The notes: a model not told the origin generated them from the sequence alone. Positions 16,432 through 25,330 are shown, counted from the stretch's first letter. The stretch is 64,000 nucleotides of DNA from Nocardiopsis listeri NBRC 13360 (GCF_001570765.1 NZ_BCSH01000001.1:1-64000); one strand, 5' to 3'. Program-made: numbers and translations.

Positions 16432-17877
16432 ATGAACGCGACCACGGGAAACGATCCACACGACAACGCCGTCGACGTCGACTGGGCCTCCCTGGCCCCC
16501 GAGGGCGGGGAGCGCATCCCCGAACTCCTCGGCAGGGTCGCCGGCAGTGACAGTGCGCTGTCCGACCTCCACGACATCATCCGGTTCCCCGAGCCCGGCC
16601 ACCGTGCCGCACCGAAGGTCGTCGACCACCTCGTCGACGCCGCGACCGCCGACGAGACCCCGGACATGGACCGGTGGCGGCCACTGAGCCTCCTACTGGA
16701 GTTGGTCGCGGCCCACGCGGAGGACCTCTTCCCCGAGCCCCGCGATCTCGCTCAGTGGCGTGACGAGGTGGCCTGGGCCGCTTCCAACGACGCCGAGAAG
16801 GTGCGCGCCCAGTACCGCGACTGGATGGACGAGGCCCCCGACGAGCAGCACCACCACCGGATGCGCAACCGTCTGGCCGTGATGGGGTCCGACGACGGCG
16901 CCGAGATCCTACAGGCCGAACTCGACACCTACGAGGCCGTGCTCGCCCGCGTTCCCGACCTGGTCGCCCTCCTGCACGGTGGAGTGAACCGGGGCGGCCT
17001 GGACCGGGCCGGCGAGTGGGTGAGCTACCTGCTGGCGTTCCTGCCCGACGAGTCCGAGCGCGTGGTCTCCGAGATCACCGGTGCCTCCCAGTTCCTCCTC
17101 GCCAAGGACCTGCGCCCCACCCCCAAGGCACCCACCTCCCTGCGCGACGCGATGGAGCAGGCCTCCGGTGGCGGTGGTGGACAGTCCGAGCCGCTTCCCG
17201 CCGAACTGTTCGCCCTCGGCCTGCTCAGCGACCCGAACGACATCGACACCACCGTCGGTCTCACCCATCAGATGGCCGGTGGCAACCTCTACAACTCCTT
17301 CGCCGCCTCGGTGGCGATGGTCCTCATCCACGGCGAGAACACCCCCCGCGAGGGCCTGCGCCGGATCGGGCGCGGTGGCGGCACCACGATGGGCTACGAG
17401 GGTCTGTTCAACGAGTCGTGGCCGCACTGTGGCTCCCGCTCCCCGCAGGTCCTGGGATTCCTCGCGCTGGGCCGCGCCGGGGATCGCGCCCGCCGACTGC
17501 GTCTGGACATCCTGACCGGTCTGATCAAGGGTGAGGACGAGTCCCGCGCCCTGGTCACCGGCGTCGGCCTCGAACTGGTGCTGGGCCCGCGCTCCAAGGA
17601 CCGCACCCCCGAGGAGCACGCCCAGGCCGACTACGACGAGGAGACCCTCAAGGTCCTGTGGGCCATCGCCGAGCTGCCCGCGTCGGCTTGGGAGGACGAG
17701 GAGTTCACCGCCACGCTCGCCGCTTGGGCCCTGCCCGAGGAGGCCGAGGAGTTCTGCGCCCTGGTCGGCGTCGAACCCGAGCCGGAACCCGCGCCCCAGG
17801 CCGCCCCGGCCGAGCAGATCTCGCGGCCCCAACAAGCGCCCTCGGGTCTGTTCGGTCGCCTGTTCGGTGGCCGCTGA
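16432..17877 (+). CDS. Unrecognised cytoplasmic helical protein
   Basis: I do not recognise the family of this 481-residue soluble acidic protein. It is helix-rich throughout, with repeated helix pairs reminiscent of HEAT-like arrays (RWRPLSLLLELVAAHAEDL; DRAGEWVSYLLAFLPDES). A glycine-rich insert, SGGGGGQ, is near residue 250. The C-terminus is Pro/Ala-rich and ends GLFGRLFGGR. The early HDIIRFPEPGHRAAPKVVD segment and the later helical scaffold resemble bacterial HEAT-repeat proteins, but no catalytic motif is evident. ATG 16432 was preferred to upstream GTG codons; it follows CGGGATAATCGGG closely, so a short leader is possible. It lies between two YdcF-like paralogues of opposite orientation. 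Confidence 0.75.
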   Translation: MNATTGNDPHDNAVDVDWASLAPEGGERIPELLGRVAGSDSALSDLHDIIRFPEPGHRAAPKVVDHLVDAATADETPDMDRWRPLSLLLELVAAHAEDLFPEPRDLAQWRDEVAWAASNDAEKVRAQYRDWMDEAPDEQHHHRMRNRLAVMGSDDGAEILQAELDTYEAVLARVPDLVALLHGGVNRGGLDRAGEWVSYLLAFLPDESERVVSEITGASQFLLAKDLRPTPKAPTSLRDAMEQASGGGGGQSEPLPAELFALGLLSDPNDIDTTVGLTHQMAGGNLYNSFAASVAMVLIHGENTPREGLRRIGRGGGTTMGYEGLFNESWPHCGSRSPQVLGFLALGRAGDRARRLRLDILTGLIKGEDESRALVTGVGLELVLGPRSKDRTPEEHAQADYDEETLKVLWAIAELPASAWEDEEFTATLAAWALPEEAEEFCALVGVEPEPEPAPQAAPAEQISRPQQAPSGLFGRLFGGR

Positions 17878-17919
17878 CCGCGGAACACGCCGAAGCGAAG
17901 CGAGGCCCGAACAACACGG

Positions 17920-18744
17920 TCAGGGGGCCGCCGATTCTTCGGCGGCCCGGGCCAGGGCCTCCTCCACGCCGCTCTCGGGCTCGCCCAGGAACGTGGGGTC
18001 CGGGCGCAGCAGGACCGTGCCCAGTGCGGCCACCGCTGCCGGGACCTCGCGCATCCACCCGTAGACGGTGGCCATCGCGCGTTCGCCGAAGCTGTTGTCG
18101 CCCACCCCTACGGCGTCGATGCCCGCGGCCCGGCACATCCCGACCGCCCTCGGCACGTGGAAGTCCTGGGTCAACACCACGGCCTCCTCCACCCCGAACA
18201 CCTCCGTGGCTCGCACACACGAGTCCCAGGTGGCGAACCCGGCGTGGTCGCCGACGATCCGATCCGCCGGGACGCCCGCCTCGATCAGGTAGTCGCGCAT
18301 GGTGTCGGTCTCGCCGTGGTGCTCGACGCCGTTGTCACCGCTGACCAGTACCGCCTCGATCCGGCCGACCTCGTACAGTTCCACCGCCAGTTCCAGACGC
18401 TGGGCCAGCAGGTGACTGGGTATCCCGTCGGGGCGGACCCCCGCGCCGAGCACCAGGGCGACGGGACGTTCGGGCACGTCCTCGACGTCGTACCGATGCT
18501 CGGAGGTGGTGAACAGCTGCCACACGAACGGCACGCAGCCCAGCACCATCACGGCCACGGCGGCCAGGACGAGTGGAAGACGTCGCCTGGCCGGGCGCAC
18601 GGTACCCGCGCCCGACTCGGTGGACTCGGGAGGCGAAGGTGTTCGGGAGTTCTCGGAGCTCGTCACACCATGGGAGACGACCGAGCGTGCCACCCGGTTC
18701 CCGGTGGTCGAGTGTGCGTACGCCGGAGTGGCCGGCGCCTTCAC
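17920..18744 (-). CDS. YdcF/SanA-like (DUF218) membrane protein, paralogue
   Basis: This protein of up to 274 residues has a disordered N-terminus, one transmembrane helix (LPLVLAAVAVMVLGCVPFVW) and a DUF218 domain closely matching the gene at 15656: VALVLGAGVRPDGIPSHLLAQRLELAVEL, VLVSGDNG, ETDTMRDYLIEAGVP, QDFHVPRAVGMCRAAGIDAVGVGD. The start is uncertain: GTG 18744 gives the full length, and GTG 18666 would give 248 residues; neither has a good Shine-Dalgarno. It is convergent with the helical-protein gene and divergent from the DUF885 gene. Its function is presumably envelope-related, as for SanA relatives. Confidence 0.8.
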   Translation of the reverse strand: MKAPATPAYAHSTTGNRVARSVVSHGVTSSENSRTPSPPESTESGAGTVRPARRRLPLVLAAVAVMVLGCVPFVWQLFTTSEHRYDVEDVPERPVALVLGAGVRPDGIPSHLLAQRLELAVELYEVGRIEAVLVSGDNGVEHHGETDTMRDYLIEAGVPADRIVGDHAGFATWDSCVRATEVFGVEEAVVLTQDFHVPRAVGMCRAAGIDAVGVGDNSFGERAMATVYGWMREVPAAVAALGTVLLRPDPTFLGEPESGVEEALARAAEESAAP

Positions 18745-18810
18745 CGAACGTGCCGGGGGAGCGCGTCAAGGGCATGACCGACCAGGCGCGGGAACGTTAG
18801 GGTCGGCCGC

Positions 18811-20373
18811 ATGTCTGTACCTTCCCACGAGGAGCTCCCCCCGCGGCTGAGGGCCATCGCCGACCTGCTGCCCGGCGCCATGCGCGGGCACGCCGGACTC
18901 CACTCCTACGACGGCAGGGCCGCCGACCTGTCACCGGCGGGCGTTCGCGACCACCTCGAAGACCTGGGCGGCGACCCGCTCGACGACGCCCACGACGAGG
19001 CGCACCTGGCCGCCTTCGAGAACGCGCTCCGGCACGAACTGGGCGAACTCCAGTGGCACCGGGCCAATCCCCTGTTCCACATCGGCGAGATGGACCTGTC
19101 CGACTACGAACGCGACTACGCCCCCGCCGCCGAACGCGACGCCGCCCGCCTCGCACACCTGCGGCTGTGGCCGTGGCTGGCCGACAACGCCCTGGCGTCC
19201 CTGGACCGTGTCTCCGCGCCCATCGCCGAGTCGCTGCTCACCGCGGCGCGGGGACTCATCGGTGGCCTGCCCGACGAATTGCCCGAGGACGTTCGCGACG
19301 CCGCCCTGGTCGCGCACTCCCGACTGATGGCACACCTGGAACACGCCGCCGAACACGGCCCGGAGCAGGCCGGTCTGGGCGCGGAGACGCTCTCTCGTCT
19401 CATGGGCATCGGCGAGGCCATGGAGGTCGACCTCCACGACCTGGCCGCACGCGCCGACGTCGAACGCGACCGGCTGCGCGCTCGACTGGCCGAGGCGGTC
19501 GGGCGCCTGGCACCCGACCGCGACCCCATGGAGTTCGCCCGCGAACTCACCCGGAACCACCCCGGCGCGGACGGGGTCCTCGACGCGGCCCGTGAGTGGA
19601 CGCGCTTGTGCCTGGAGTTCACCGCAGAGCGCTCCCTCGCCCCCTACGGCGACGGTGAGTGCAGGGTGGACGTGCCACCGCCCGCCCTGCGGTGGGGCAC
19701 CGCGATGATGGCCTGGTCCGGGCCCTGGGAGGAGGACACCGCGTCCTTCTACTACGTCAACCCGCCCGACCCCGAGTGGTCCGCGCAGGAGGCCGACGAA
19801 TGGCTGGAGATGTTCAGCCACACCACCCTGCCCGCGGTGAGCGCGCACGAGGTCGCCCCCGGCCACTACTCGCACGGCCGCGCCCTGCGTCGCCTCCAGA
19901 GCCCGGTGCGGCGCGCGCTGCCGTCCATGTCCTTCGTCGAGGGGTGGGCGCACTACGTCGAGGAGGTGTGTGTGGACGAGGGGTTCGGTGCCTACGCCGC
20001 CGAACGCATCGACGACCCCGAGTGGACCGCCGACCACTTCGAGATCGGGGTGTGGCTGGAGGCGCTGGTCCGGGTCACGCGCCTGGCCGTGGCCATCGGC
20101 CTGCACTCGGGCTCCATGACGGTGGAGGAGGCCACCGCGCGATTCACCGAGGACACCGCCTTGCGCGGACCGGCCGCCCGTGCCGAGGCCCGGCGCGCCA
20201 CCTTCGATCCCACCTACGGCCGGTACACCTGGGGCAAGCTGGAGATCCTGGCCCTGCGCGAACGTGCCCGGCGGGAGTGGGGTGAGGACTTCTCGCTGTC
20301 GCGCTTCCACCGGGAGCTGCTGGAACTGGGCGCGCCCCCGCTGGGCCTCATCGGCGCGGTCCTGGACGGGTGA
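18811..20373 (+). CDS. DUF885 family metallopeptidase-like protein
   Basis: This 520-residue protein of the DUF885 family is thermolysin-like in its metal site: HEVAPGHYSHG (about residues 347-357) supplies a HExxPGH variant of HExxH, and SFVEGWAHYVEE (about 374-385) supplies the downstream glutamate. A conserved tail FDPTYGRYTWGKLEIL follows. There is no signal peptide. The length is typical of the shorter members. ATG 18811 follows closely on the divergent YdcF-like gene, and the intervening 66 bases must hold its promoter. It is probably a zinc-dependent peptidase or carboxypeptidase; substrates are unknown. Confidence 0.83.
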   Translation: MSVPSHEELPPRLRAIADLLPGAMRGHAGLHSYDGRAADLSPAGVRDHLEDLGGDPLDDAHDEAHLAAFENALRHELGELQWHRANPLFHIGEMDLSDYERDYAPAAERDAARLAHLRLWPWLADNALASLDRVSAPIAESLLTAARGLIGGLPDELPEDVRDAALVAHSRLMAHLEHAAEHGPEQAGLGAETLSRLMGIGEAMEVDLHDLAARADVERDRLRARLAEAVGRLAPDRDPMEFARELTRNHPGADGVLDAAREWTRLCLEFTAERSLAPYGDGECRVDVPPPALRWGTAMMAWSGPWEEDTASFYYVNPPDPEWSAQEADEWLEMFSHTTLPAVSAHEVAPGHYSHGRALRRLQSPVRRALPSMSFVEGWAHYVEEVCVDEGFGAYAAERIDDPEWTADHFEIGVWLEALVRVTRLAVAIGLHSGSMTVEEATARFTEDTALRGPAARAEARRATFDPTYGRYTWGKLEILALRERARREWGEDFSLSRFHRELLELGAPPLGLIGAVLDG

Positions 20374-20374
20374 G

Positions 20375-20399
20375 CCCGACCGGGGGAGACCCGGCCGGG
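20375..20399. terminator. Terminator between DUF885 gene and murQ
   Basis: The arms CCCGACCGGG (20375-20384) and CCCGGCCGGG (20390-20399) form a 10-bp stem with one wobble and a 5-base loop immediately after the DUF885 stop. The genes on both sides converge here. Confidence 0.55.
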
Positions 20400-20417
20400 C
20401 CGTGACCCGACTTCGTC

Positions 20418-21374
20418 CTACTTCGTTTCGCCGACGCCGAGTTCGGCCAGGGCCACCCGGACCCGGCCGCGGGCACGCTTGAGCGCGTCCGCGGCCCGCT
20501 CCGCGTCCACCCCGGCCAGCAACGTCACCAGGGCGACGCGGGTGTCGCCCTCGGCCGCGTTCAGCGCCTGCGCGCAGGCCGCCTCGTCCAGGCCGGTGGC
20601 CTCGCCCAGGATCGTCAGCACACGCCCGCGCAGTTTTCCGTTGGTGGCGTCCACTCCGACCATCAGGTTCGAGTAGGTCCGGCCGATCCGCACCATCACC
20701 GCGGTGGAGAACGCGTTCAACAGCAGCTTCTGTGCCGTGCCCGCCTTCATCCGGGTCGAACCGGCGATCACCTCCGCGCCCGTGGCCACGCCCACGTGCA
20801 CGTCCGCCGCCGAGGCCAGCGGCGCGTCCGGGTTCGCGGTGATGAGCACCGTGGCCGCGCCCCGTTCCCGGGCCGCCTCCAAGGCGCCTCCCACGTACGG
20901 GGTGCGGCCACTGGCCGCCAGGCCGACCATCAGGGAACCCTCGGTCACCCCCGCCGCGTCCACCCGGCCGGCCTCCCAGTCGTCCTCCACCCCCTCCAGG
21001 GCCTTGGACAGGGCGTCCCCGCCGCCCGCGTGGTGCGCCACCACCCAGTCCGCCGGTACCCCGTAGGTGGGTGGAAGCTCCGCGGCGTCCTGCGCGGCGA
21101 TCCGCCCGGAGGTGCCCGCGCCGAAGTAGTGGATGGTGGCACCCCGCTCCAGGGCGGCCACCCCCAGCTCCACGGCTTCTGCGAGCCGCGGCAGGACGGC
21201 CGATACCGCCGCGGTGACCGTGGCGTCCTCGACGTTGATCTGTCGGAGGATCTCCAGCGCCGGCAACAGGTCGATGTCGTAGGTGCCGGAGTTCCGGGTC
21301 TCGGTGGGAGACCGTACGATCACGGCCTCATGATCGTCGGCTCGGTCCTGTGCTCGTCCGTCTCTGCCGTGCAA
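20418..21374 (-). CDS. murQ: N-acetylmuramic acid 6-phosphate etherase
   Basis: This 318-residue SIS-domain enzyme cleaves the D-lactyl ether of MurNAc-6-phosphate to give GlcNAc-6-phosphate in peptidoglycan recycling. Diagnostic motifs are TETRNSGTYDIDLLPALEIL near the N-terminus, YFGAGTSGRIAAQDAAELPP in the sugar-phosphate site, and AEVIAGSTRMKAGTAQK. The start assigned is TTG 21374, supported by GAGGAG spaced 6 bases upstream; GTG 21323 would match the usual family N-terminus but has a poor site. It lies 30 bases after the MurR/RpiR regulator gene and is surely co-transcribed with it. No MurP-type PTS transporter is adjacent. Confidence 0.93.
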   Translation of the reverse strand: MHGRDGRAQDRADDHEAVIVRSPTETRNSGTYDIDLLPALEILRQINVEDATVTAAVSAVLPRLAEAVELGVAALERGATIHYFGAGTSGRIAAQDAAELPPTYGVPADWVVAHHAGGGDALSKALEGVEDDWEAGRVDAAGVTEGSLMVGLAASGRTPYVGGALEAARERGAATVLITANPDAPLASAADVHVGVATGAEVIAGSTRMKAGTAQKLLLNAFSTAVMVRIGRTYSNLMVGVDATNGKLRGRVLTILGEATGLDEAACAQALNAAEGDTRVALVTLLAGVDAERAADALKRARGRVRVALAELGVGETK

Positions 21375-21404
21375 TGGGCTCTCCTCTTCGGTCCGGGTCG
21401 CGGC

Positions 21405-22421
21405 TCAGTCGTCGCTTCCGGTGCTGCTGTCGGTACTGCTCTCATTACCGCCGTCGGTGTTCCCGGGCGGGGACTCGGAGCGGCGGCGCTTACGGTCCTC
21501 GTGCAGCCGAAGCCCTCGCACCGCCTCGTAGGTGGTCTCGAGCGCGCTCCGGCTGTCGGCGTACCGGATCTGGGCCAACCCCACGAACAGGCAGTCCACG
21601 ACGGTCAGCTGCGCCAGGCGGGAGGCGGTCGCACCGGAACGGAACGTGGTCTCGCGGGCGGCGGTGGTCAGGACGTGGTCGGCGAACCCGATGGCCGAGC
21701 GCGGGAAGTTGGTGATCGCCACCGTCTTCGCGCCGTGCCTGCCGGCTTCGCTCAGCGCCTGCACGGTGTCGATGGTGGTGCCGCTGTGCGAGATGCCGAT
21801 CGCCACGTCGGTGTCCTCCAGCAGGGAGGCGCTGGTCAGCATCACGTGCGCGTCCGACCAGGCGAACGACGTCAGACCGATCCGGTGCAGCTTCTGCTGG
21901 AGGTCCGCCCCCACGAACGCGCTGGCGCCCACCCCGTAGATGTCGATGCGCCGGGCGTTGGCGAGGGCGTCGATGACGGCGCGCAGCACCTCCACGTCCA
22001 TGGCGGCGCCGGTCTCCTCCACCGCGCGCGCGTCGGTGTAGGCGATCTTCTGCACGACGGTGACGAGGGTGTCGTCGGGGTTGATGTCGCTGGACAGCTC
22101 GGGGATGTTGCTGCGGGCGCCGCGTGCCTGACCGGCCTCGGTGGCCAGGGCCAGACGCAGCTCCCGGTACCCGCTGAAGTCGATGGTGCGACAGAAGCGG
22201 ATGACGGTGGCCTCGGATGTGGCGCAGTCCTTGGCGAGCTGGGTGATGGAGGAGGCGGCGGCCCGCTCGGGGTCGTCGATGACCCGTTGGGCCACCCGCT
22301 GTTCGGCGGGGGCGAGGGAGGGAAGCAGGGAGCGGATTCGCAACACCGTGGTCGGTGCGCTCGGCGCCGGGCCCTCATCCGGGTTCACGGATTCGCCTGA
22401 AGACTTCGGAATTTGCGCCAT
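21405..22421 (-). CDS. murR: MurR/RpiR family transcriptional regulator
   Basis: This 338-residue regulator has an N-terminal RpiR-type helix-turn-helix (about residues 25-100: SITQLAKDCATSEATVIRFCR) and a SIS sugar-phosphate-binding domain (about 130-270: DIYGVGASAFVGADLQQKL, IGISHSGTTIDTVQA). The C-terminal 30 residues are polar and disordered (SSTDSSTGSDD). Adjacency to murQ indicates control of MurNAc-6-phosphate metabolism. ATG 22421 is overlapped upstream by a GGAAAGTTTC inverted repeat at 22421-22439, consistent with autoregulation. The same core forms a perfect palindrome in front of the ABC operon at 28938. The gene symbol is by family and context. Confidence 0.9.
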   Translation of the reverse strand: MAQIPKSSGESVNPDEGPAPSAPTTVLRIRSLLPSLAPAEQRVAQRVIDDPERAAASSITQLAKDCATSEATVIRFCRTIDFSGYRELRLALATEAGQARGARSNIPELSSDINPDDTLVTVVQKIAYTDARAVEETGAAMDVEVLRAVIDALANARRIDIYGVGASAFVGADLQQKLHRIGLTSFAWSDAHVMLTSASLLEDTDVAIGISHSGTTIDTVQALSEAGRHGAKTVAITNFPRSAIGFADHVLTTAARETTFRSGATASRLAQLTVVDCLFVGLAQIRYADSRSALETTYEAVRGLRLHEDRKRRRSESPPGNTDGGNESSTDSSTGSDD

Positions 22422-22439
22422 GAAGGAAAGTTTCTTTCG
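22421..22439. promoter_or_regulatory. Candidate MurR operator over the murR start
   Basis: AGGAAAGTTTC (22424-22434) forms an imperfect palindrome centred on G22430 (7 of 9 flanking pairs match). It covers the ribosome-binding region of murR. Its core is identical to that of the palindrome at 28938-28960. Confidence 0.5.
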
Positions 22440-22627
22440 GTCGCGGTGCAGAGTCAACGCACGGACGGGAAAAACCGGGAGATTCAAGGATTTCAAGGGA
22501 CGGTCCGCGCGGCAAGTATCCCTGTTCCGATTGCGGGATCCCAGCTCAGCGGGCACGCTGGGACGAAGCGGTGCAACTTCCGGGATTTTCGGAGAACCGC
22601 CGTACCCGGGACACGAGGGAGGGCACT

Positions 22628-24433
22628 GTGGCGCGGTTCGGCCCGGTCGGTCCACAGGACGAGTCGACCGAGGACGGGCCGCCCGAACCCCACGGTATCC
22701 GGGTCGGTCTGCTCGGCCGCTTCACCCTTCACGTCGACGGCTCCCCGCTCCGCCTGCGCGGTGAGCGCCGCCGCTCCCTGCTCGCCGCCCTCCTCCTCAA
22801 CACGGGCGTATCGGTGCCCACCGACCACCTCATCGACCGTGTGTGGACCGAACCCGGGCCGGCGGCCCGGGGCGCCCTCCAGGTCCACGTGGCCCGCCTC
22901 CGAGCCCTCCTCGAAGAGCATCTGGGCGACCCCCTCATCCGTAGCACCGACGACGGATATCGCGTCGACCTTCGAACACACCGCTGTGACCTGTTGCGTC
23001 TGCGTTCCCTGGTCCACAAGGCCGACCGTGCGGCCGAACGCGGTGAGACCGACGCCCACGCCGACCTGCTCGGTCGAGCCCTGAGCCTGTGGCGCGGGCC
23101 CGTGCTCACCGACGTCGCCTCCCCGGTCCTGCACCGCCACGACGTGCCGCCGATAGAGGAAGAACTCCTGCGCGTGGCCGAACGGGCCTTCACCGCGGAC
23201 CTGGCCCGGGGCGAACATGAACGCGTCGCCGACCGGGTCGCGCCCATCGTCTTCTCCCATCCCCGACGCGAACCCCTCGTCCGGGTGCAGATGGTCGCCC
23301 TGTACCGGTGCGGCCGACGGAGCGAGGCCCTGAACGCCTACTCCCGGGCCCGTTCCGCCCTCGCCGAGGAACCCGGCCTCGCCCCCGGCCGTGAGCTCCT
23401 GGCGGCCTTCCACGGGGTCCTGCGCGGCGATTCGGGCGTCGGTGGGCGCTCCACCCGGGTGGCCGCCGCCCCCGGCCCCGATCCGCTCCCGGCGACCCGC
23501 TCGGGCGCCCCGAGTCTTTCGGTGCCGCGCCCCAGGGCCCACCGCGAGACGTGTCCCCACCCAGCCTCCGACCCCGCGCGCGAGGACGAACACGGCCCCT
23601 GGCCCCTGGTGCCCGCCGAACTCCCCGCCGCCCCGAACACGCTCGTGGGCCGGGCCGAGACGCTGGCCGAACTCGACCGTCTCGTCGACCCCTGCGCCGC
23701 CACCCCCGTGAGCGTCCTGGTCCGCGGGCCGGCCGGGGCCGGCGCCAGCGCCCTGGCCGTCCGCTGGGCGCACTCCGTCGCCGCGCACTTCCCCGACGGG
23801 CGCCTCTACGTGAACCTGCGCCGTCCGGACGGCACGCCTCGCGAGGCGACCGAGGTGCTGCGTCGTCTGGTGCGCTCCCTGTCGGCGGGTCGCGTCGGAT
23901 CCGTGGACCTGTCGGCCGCCGAGGACGAGGCGGACGAGACCGCCGCCCGGTTGCGTTCCCTGATGGCCGGACGGCGGGTGCTCCTGCTCTTGGACAACGC
24001 CTCCACCGCTCACCAGGTGCGCCCCCTCCTGCCGGGCGACCCCGGAAGCGCCGCGGTGGTGACCGGTCGCGGTTGGCTCACGGACCTGTTGGTCCGCGAC
24101 GGTGTGCGCGCACTGCCCATCGACGCTTTGGGAACCGCGGACGCGGTGGCGCTGTTGCGCTCCCTCTTGGGGGAGCGGCGCCACCCCGAAGAGGCGTTGC
24201 GTCGGGTGGCCGAACTGGCCGGTGGCCTTCCCCTGTCGCTGCGCATGGCCGTGGCGTGGCTGGACGCGCACCCCGAACACACGGCGGACGCCTTGGTGCG
24301 AGTGGTGGAACGGGTGGACCCGGCACGAGGGATCTCTCCCACGGCCCGGATGGCCGCGGTTCTTCGCGCCGGGCCCTTGGGCGCGGGCTCGGCCGCGGGG
24401 AAGTACCGACCGGGATCCGAGCACCCGCACTGA
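22628..24433 (+). CDS. SARP/AfsR-like transcriptional regulator with degenerate ATPase
   Basis: The 601-residue protein has an OmpR-like winged helix (residues about 18-100: LLGRFTLHVDGSPLRLRGERR), a bacterial transcriptional activation domain (about 110-255: CDLLRLRSLVHKAD, ARSALAEEPGLAPGRELL), a disordered Pro/Arg linker (about 265-340) and an NB-ARC-type ATPase (about 345-595). The P-loop reads GPAGAGAS at residues 367-374, so the Walker A lysine is replaced by alanine; the Walker B-like RVLLLLDNA and GLPLSLRMA remain. There is no TPR region. GTG 22628 has GAGGGAGG upstream. Members activate antibiotic clusters; the target here is unknown, and the PKS genes are 19 kb away. Confidence 0.85.
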   Translation: MARFGPVGPQDESTEDGPPEPHGIRVGLLGRFTLHVDGSPLRLRGERRRSLLAALLLNTGVSVPTDHLIDRVWTEPGPAARGALQVHVARLRALLEEHLGDPLIRSTDDGYRVDLRTHRCDLLRLRSLVHKADRAAERGETDAHADLLGRALSLWRGPVLTDVASPVLHRHDVPPIEEELLRVAERAFTADLARGEHERVADRVAPIVFSHPRREPLVRVQMVALYRCGRRSEALNAYSRARSALAEEPGLAPGRELLAAFHGVLRGDSGVGGRSTRVAAAPGPDPLPATRSGAPSLSVPRPRAHRETCPHPASDPAREDEHGPWPLVPAELPAAPNTLVGRAETLAELDRLVDPCAATPVSVLVRGPAGAGASALAVRWAHSVAAHFPDGRLYVNLRRPDGTPREATEVLRRLVRSLSAGRVGSVDLSAAEDEADETAARLRSLMAGRRVLLLLDNASTAHQVRPLLPGDPGSAAVVTGRGWLTDLLVRDGVRALPIDALGTADAVALLRSLLGERRHPEEALRRVAELAGGLPLSLRMAVAWLDAHPEHTADALVRVVERVDPARGISPTARMAAVLRAGPLGAGSAAGKYRPGSEHPH

Positions 24434-24608
24434 GTCTGCGGCAATCCTCTTACGTTCGGTTTTCGATCGGGTCACGAGGAGGAGAGCGGCCACGGGACCG
24501 CCATCGCCCCGACCTCGGGTCCTCGCACCGACGACGGTCGGTTGTGAGATCGACCGATTCTGCGTCGGGGGGTGCTCACCGGTGCCATGAGTCGCTAGTG
24601 TCAACCCC

Positions 24609-24794
24609 ATGACGCAGAACAACGATCCCGACATGGACCCGGCGGGAACCACGCAGCACTTCCGCCGCTTCGTCGACGACAACCCCGAACCCGAAGAGGC
24701 CCCACGCCGCCCGATCCTTCCGTTGGTGCTGGCGGGCGTCGGCGTCCTCCTCGCCATCGGGATCATCGTCTTCCTGGTGATGGCCTTCTCCTAG
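24609..24794 (+). CDS. Small single-pass membrane protein
   Basis: This 61-residue protein of no recognised family has a polar, acidic N-terminal half (DNNPEPEEAPRR) followed by one transmembrane helix (PLVLAGVGVLLAIGIIVFLV, residues 39-58) and a short tail. Codon bias in the third position and a plausible ATG support coding. It lies alone between the SARP gene and the tRNA genes. Function unknown. Confidence 0.6.
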   Translation: MTQNNDPDMDPAGTTQHFRRFVDDNPEPEEAPRRPILPLVLAGVGVLLAIGIIVFLVMAFS

Positions 24795-24874
24795 GGAGCC
24801 GGCGTATCCACGATGTGACGGGGCCGACCCTCGGCCGGCCCCGAATCCGGTTCGCGGCCACCCCGCGGTCCTGC

Positions 24875-24880
24875 TAGAGT
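24875..24880 (+). promoter_or_regulatory. -10 element of the first tRNA-Lys promoter
   Basis: TAGAGT lies 47 bases before the tRNA. The same hexamer at 25160-25165 precedes the second tRNA by a similar distance. The -35 elements are weak. Confidence 0.45.
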
Positions 24881-24926
24881 TTCATCCGTAGCCGCAGGGA
24901 GCCGCGAGGTTCCCCGCGGGGGTCGG

Positions 24927-25003
24927 GCGTCATTAGCTCAGTTGGTTAGAGCAGCTGACTCTTAATCAGCGGGTCCGGGGTTCGAGTCCCTGATGACGCA
25001 CCA
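24927..25003 (+). tRNA. tRNA-Lys (anticodon CTT)
   Basis: The acceptor stem GCGTCAT (24927-24933) pairs with ATGACGC (24993-24999), followed by A and an encoded CCA. The anticodon stem GCTGA/TCAGC encloses the loop CTCTTAA, giving anticodon CTT. D-arm and T-arm (TTCGAGT) are canonical. It is one of two near-identical copies. Confidence 0.95.
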
Positions 25004-25007
25004 GACG

Positions 25008-25043
25008 AAGGTCCCGGTGATCGGAAACGATCACCGGGGCCTT
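25008..25043 (+). terminator. Terminator of the first tRNA-Lys
   Basis: AAGGTCCCGGTGATCG (25008-25023) pairs with 25028-25043 (one wobble) around a GAAA tetraloop, starting 4 bases after the tRNA. Confidence 0.75.
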
Positions 25044-25209
25044 CGCTCGTTGTCGTCGGGCCGGCGGGGGCGCCGATCGGAAGGTACTGTGCCCAGTGGT
25101 CTGCGGCACAACCCGCGGCGAACGGGCCCTGAACGGCACGAGTCGCTCCGAGGATCCGGTAGAGTTGTCCTCGTTGCCGCGGAGGGCCCAAGGGTCCGGC
25201 GGAGAACAA

Positions 25210-25283
25210 GCGCCATTAGCTCAGTCGGTCAGAGCAGCTGACTCTTAATCAGCGGGTCCGGGGTTCGAGTCCCTGATGGCGCA
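25210..25283 (+). tRNA. tRNA-Lys (anticodon CTT), second copy
   Basis: The acceptor GCGCCAT (25210-25216) pairs with ATGGCGC (25276-25282), then A; CCA is not encoded (CAG follows). The body is the same as the first copy except for two D-loop changes (TCGGTC for TTGGTT) and a compensatory change in the acceptor stem. Anticodon CTT. Confidence 0.95.
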
Positions 25284-25291
25284 CAGTGGGT

Positions 25292-25330
25292 GAAGGCCCC
25301 GGTCGACGGAGAGAGTCGGCCGGGGCCTTC
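25292..25330 (+). terminator. Terminator of the second tRNA-Lys
   Basis: A perfect 11-bp stem, GAAGGCCCCGG (25292-25302) and its complement at 25320-25330, starts 8 bases after the tRNA. Confidence 0.7.

Noticed and set aside
24927..25330. tRNA-associated integrative element
   Set aside because: No integrase, excisionase or repeated tRNA 3' end was seen around the tRNA genes.
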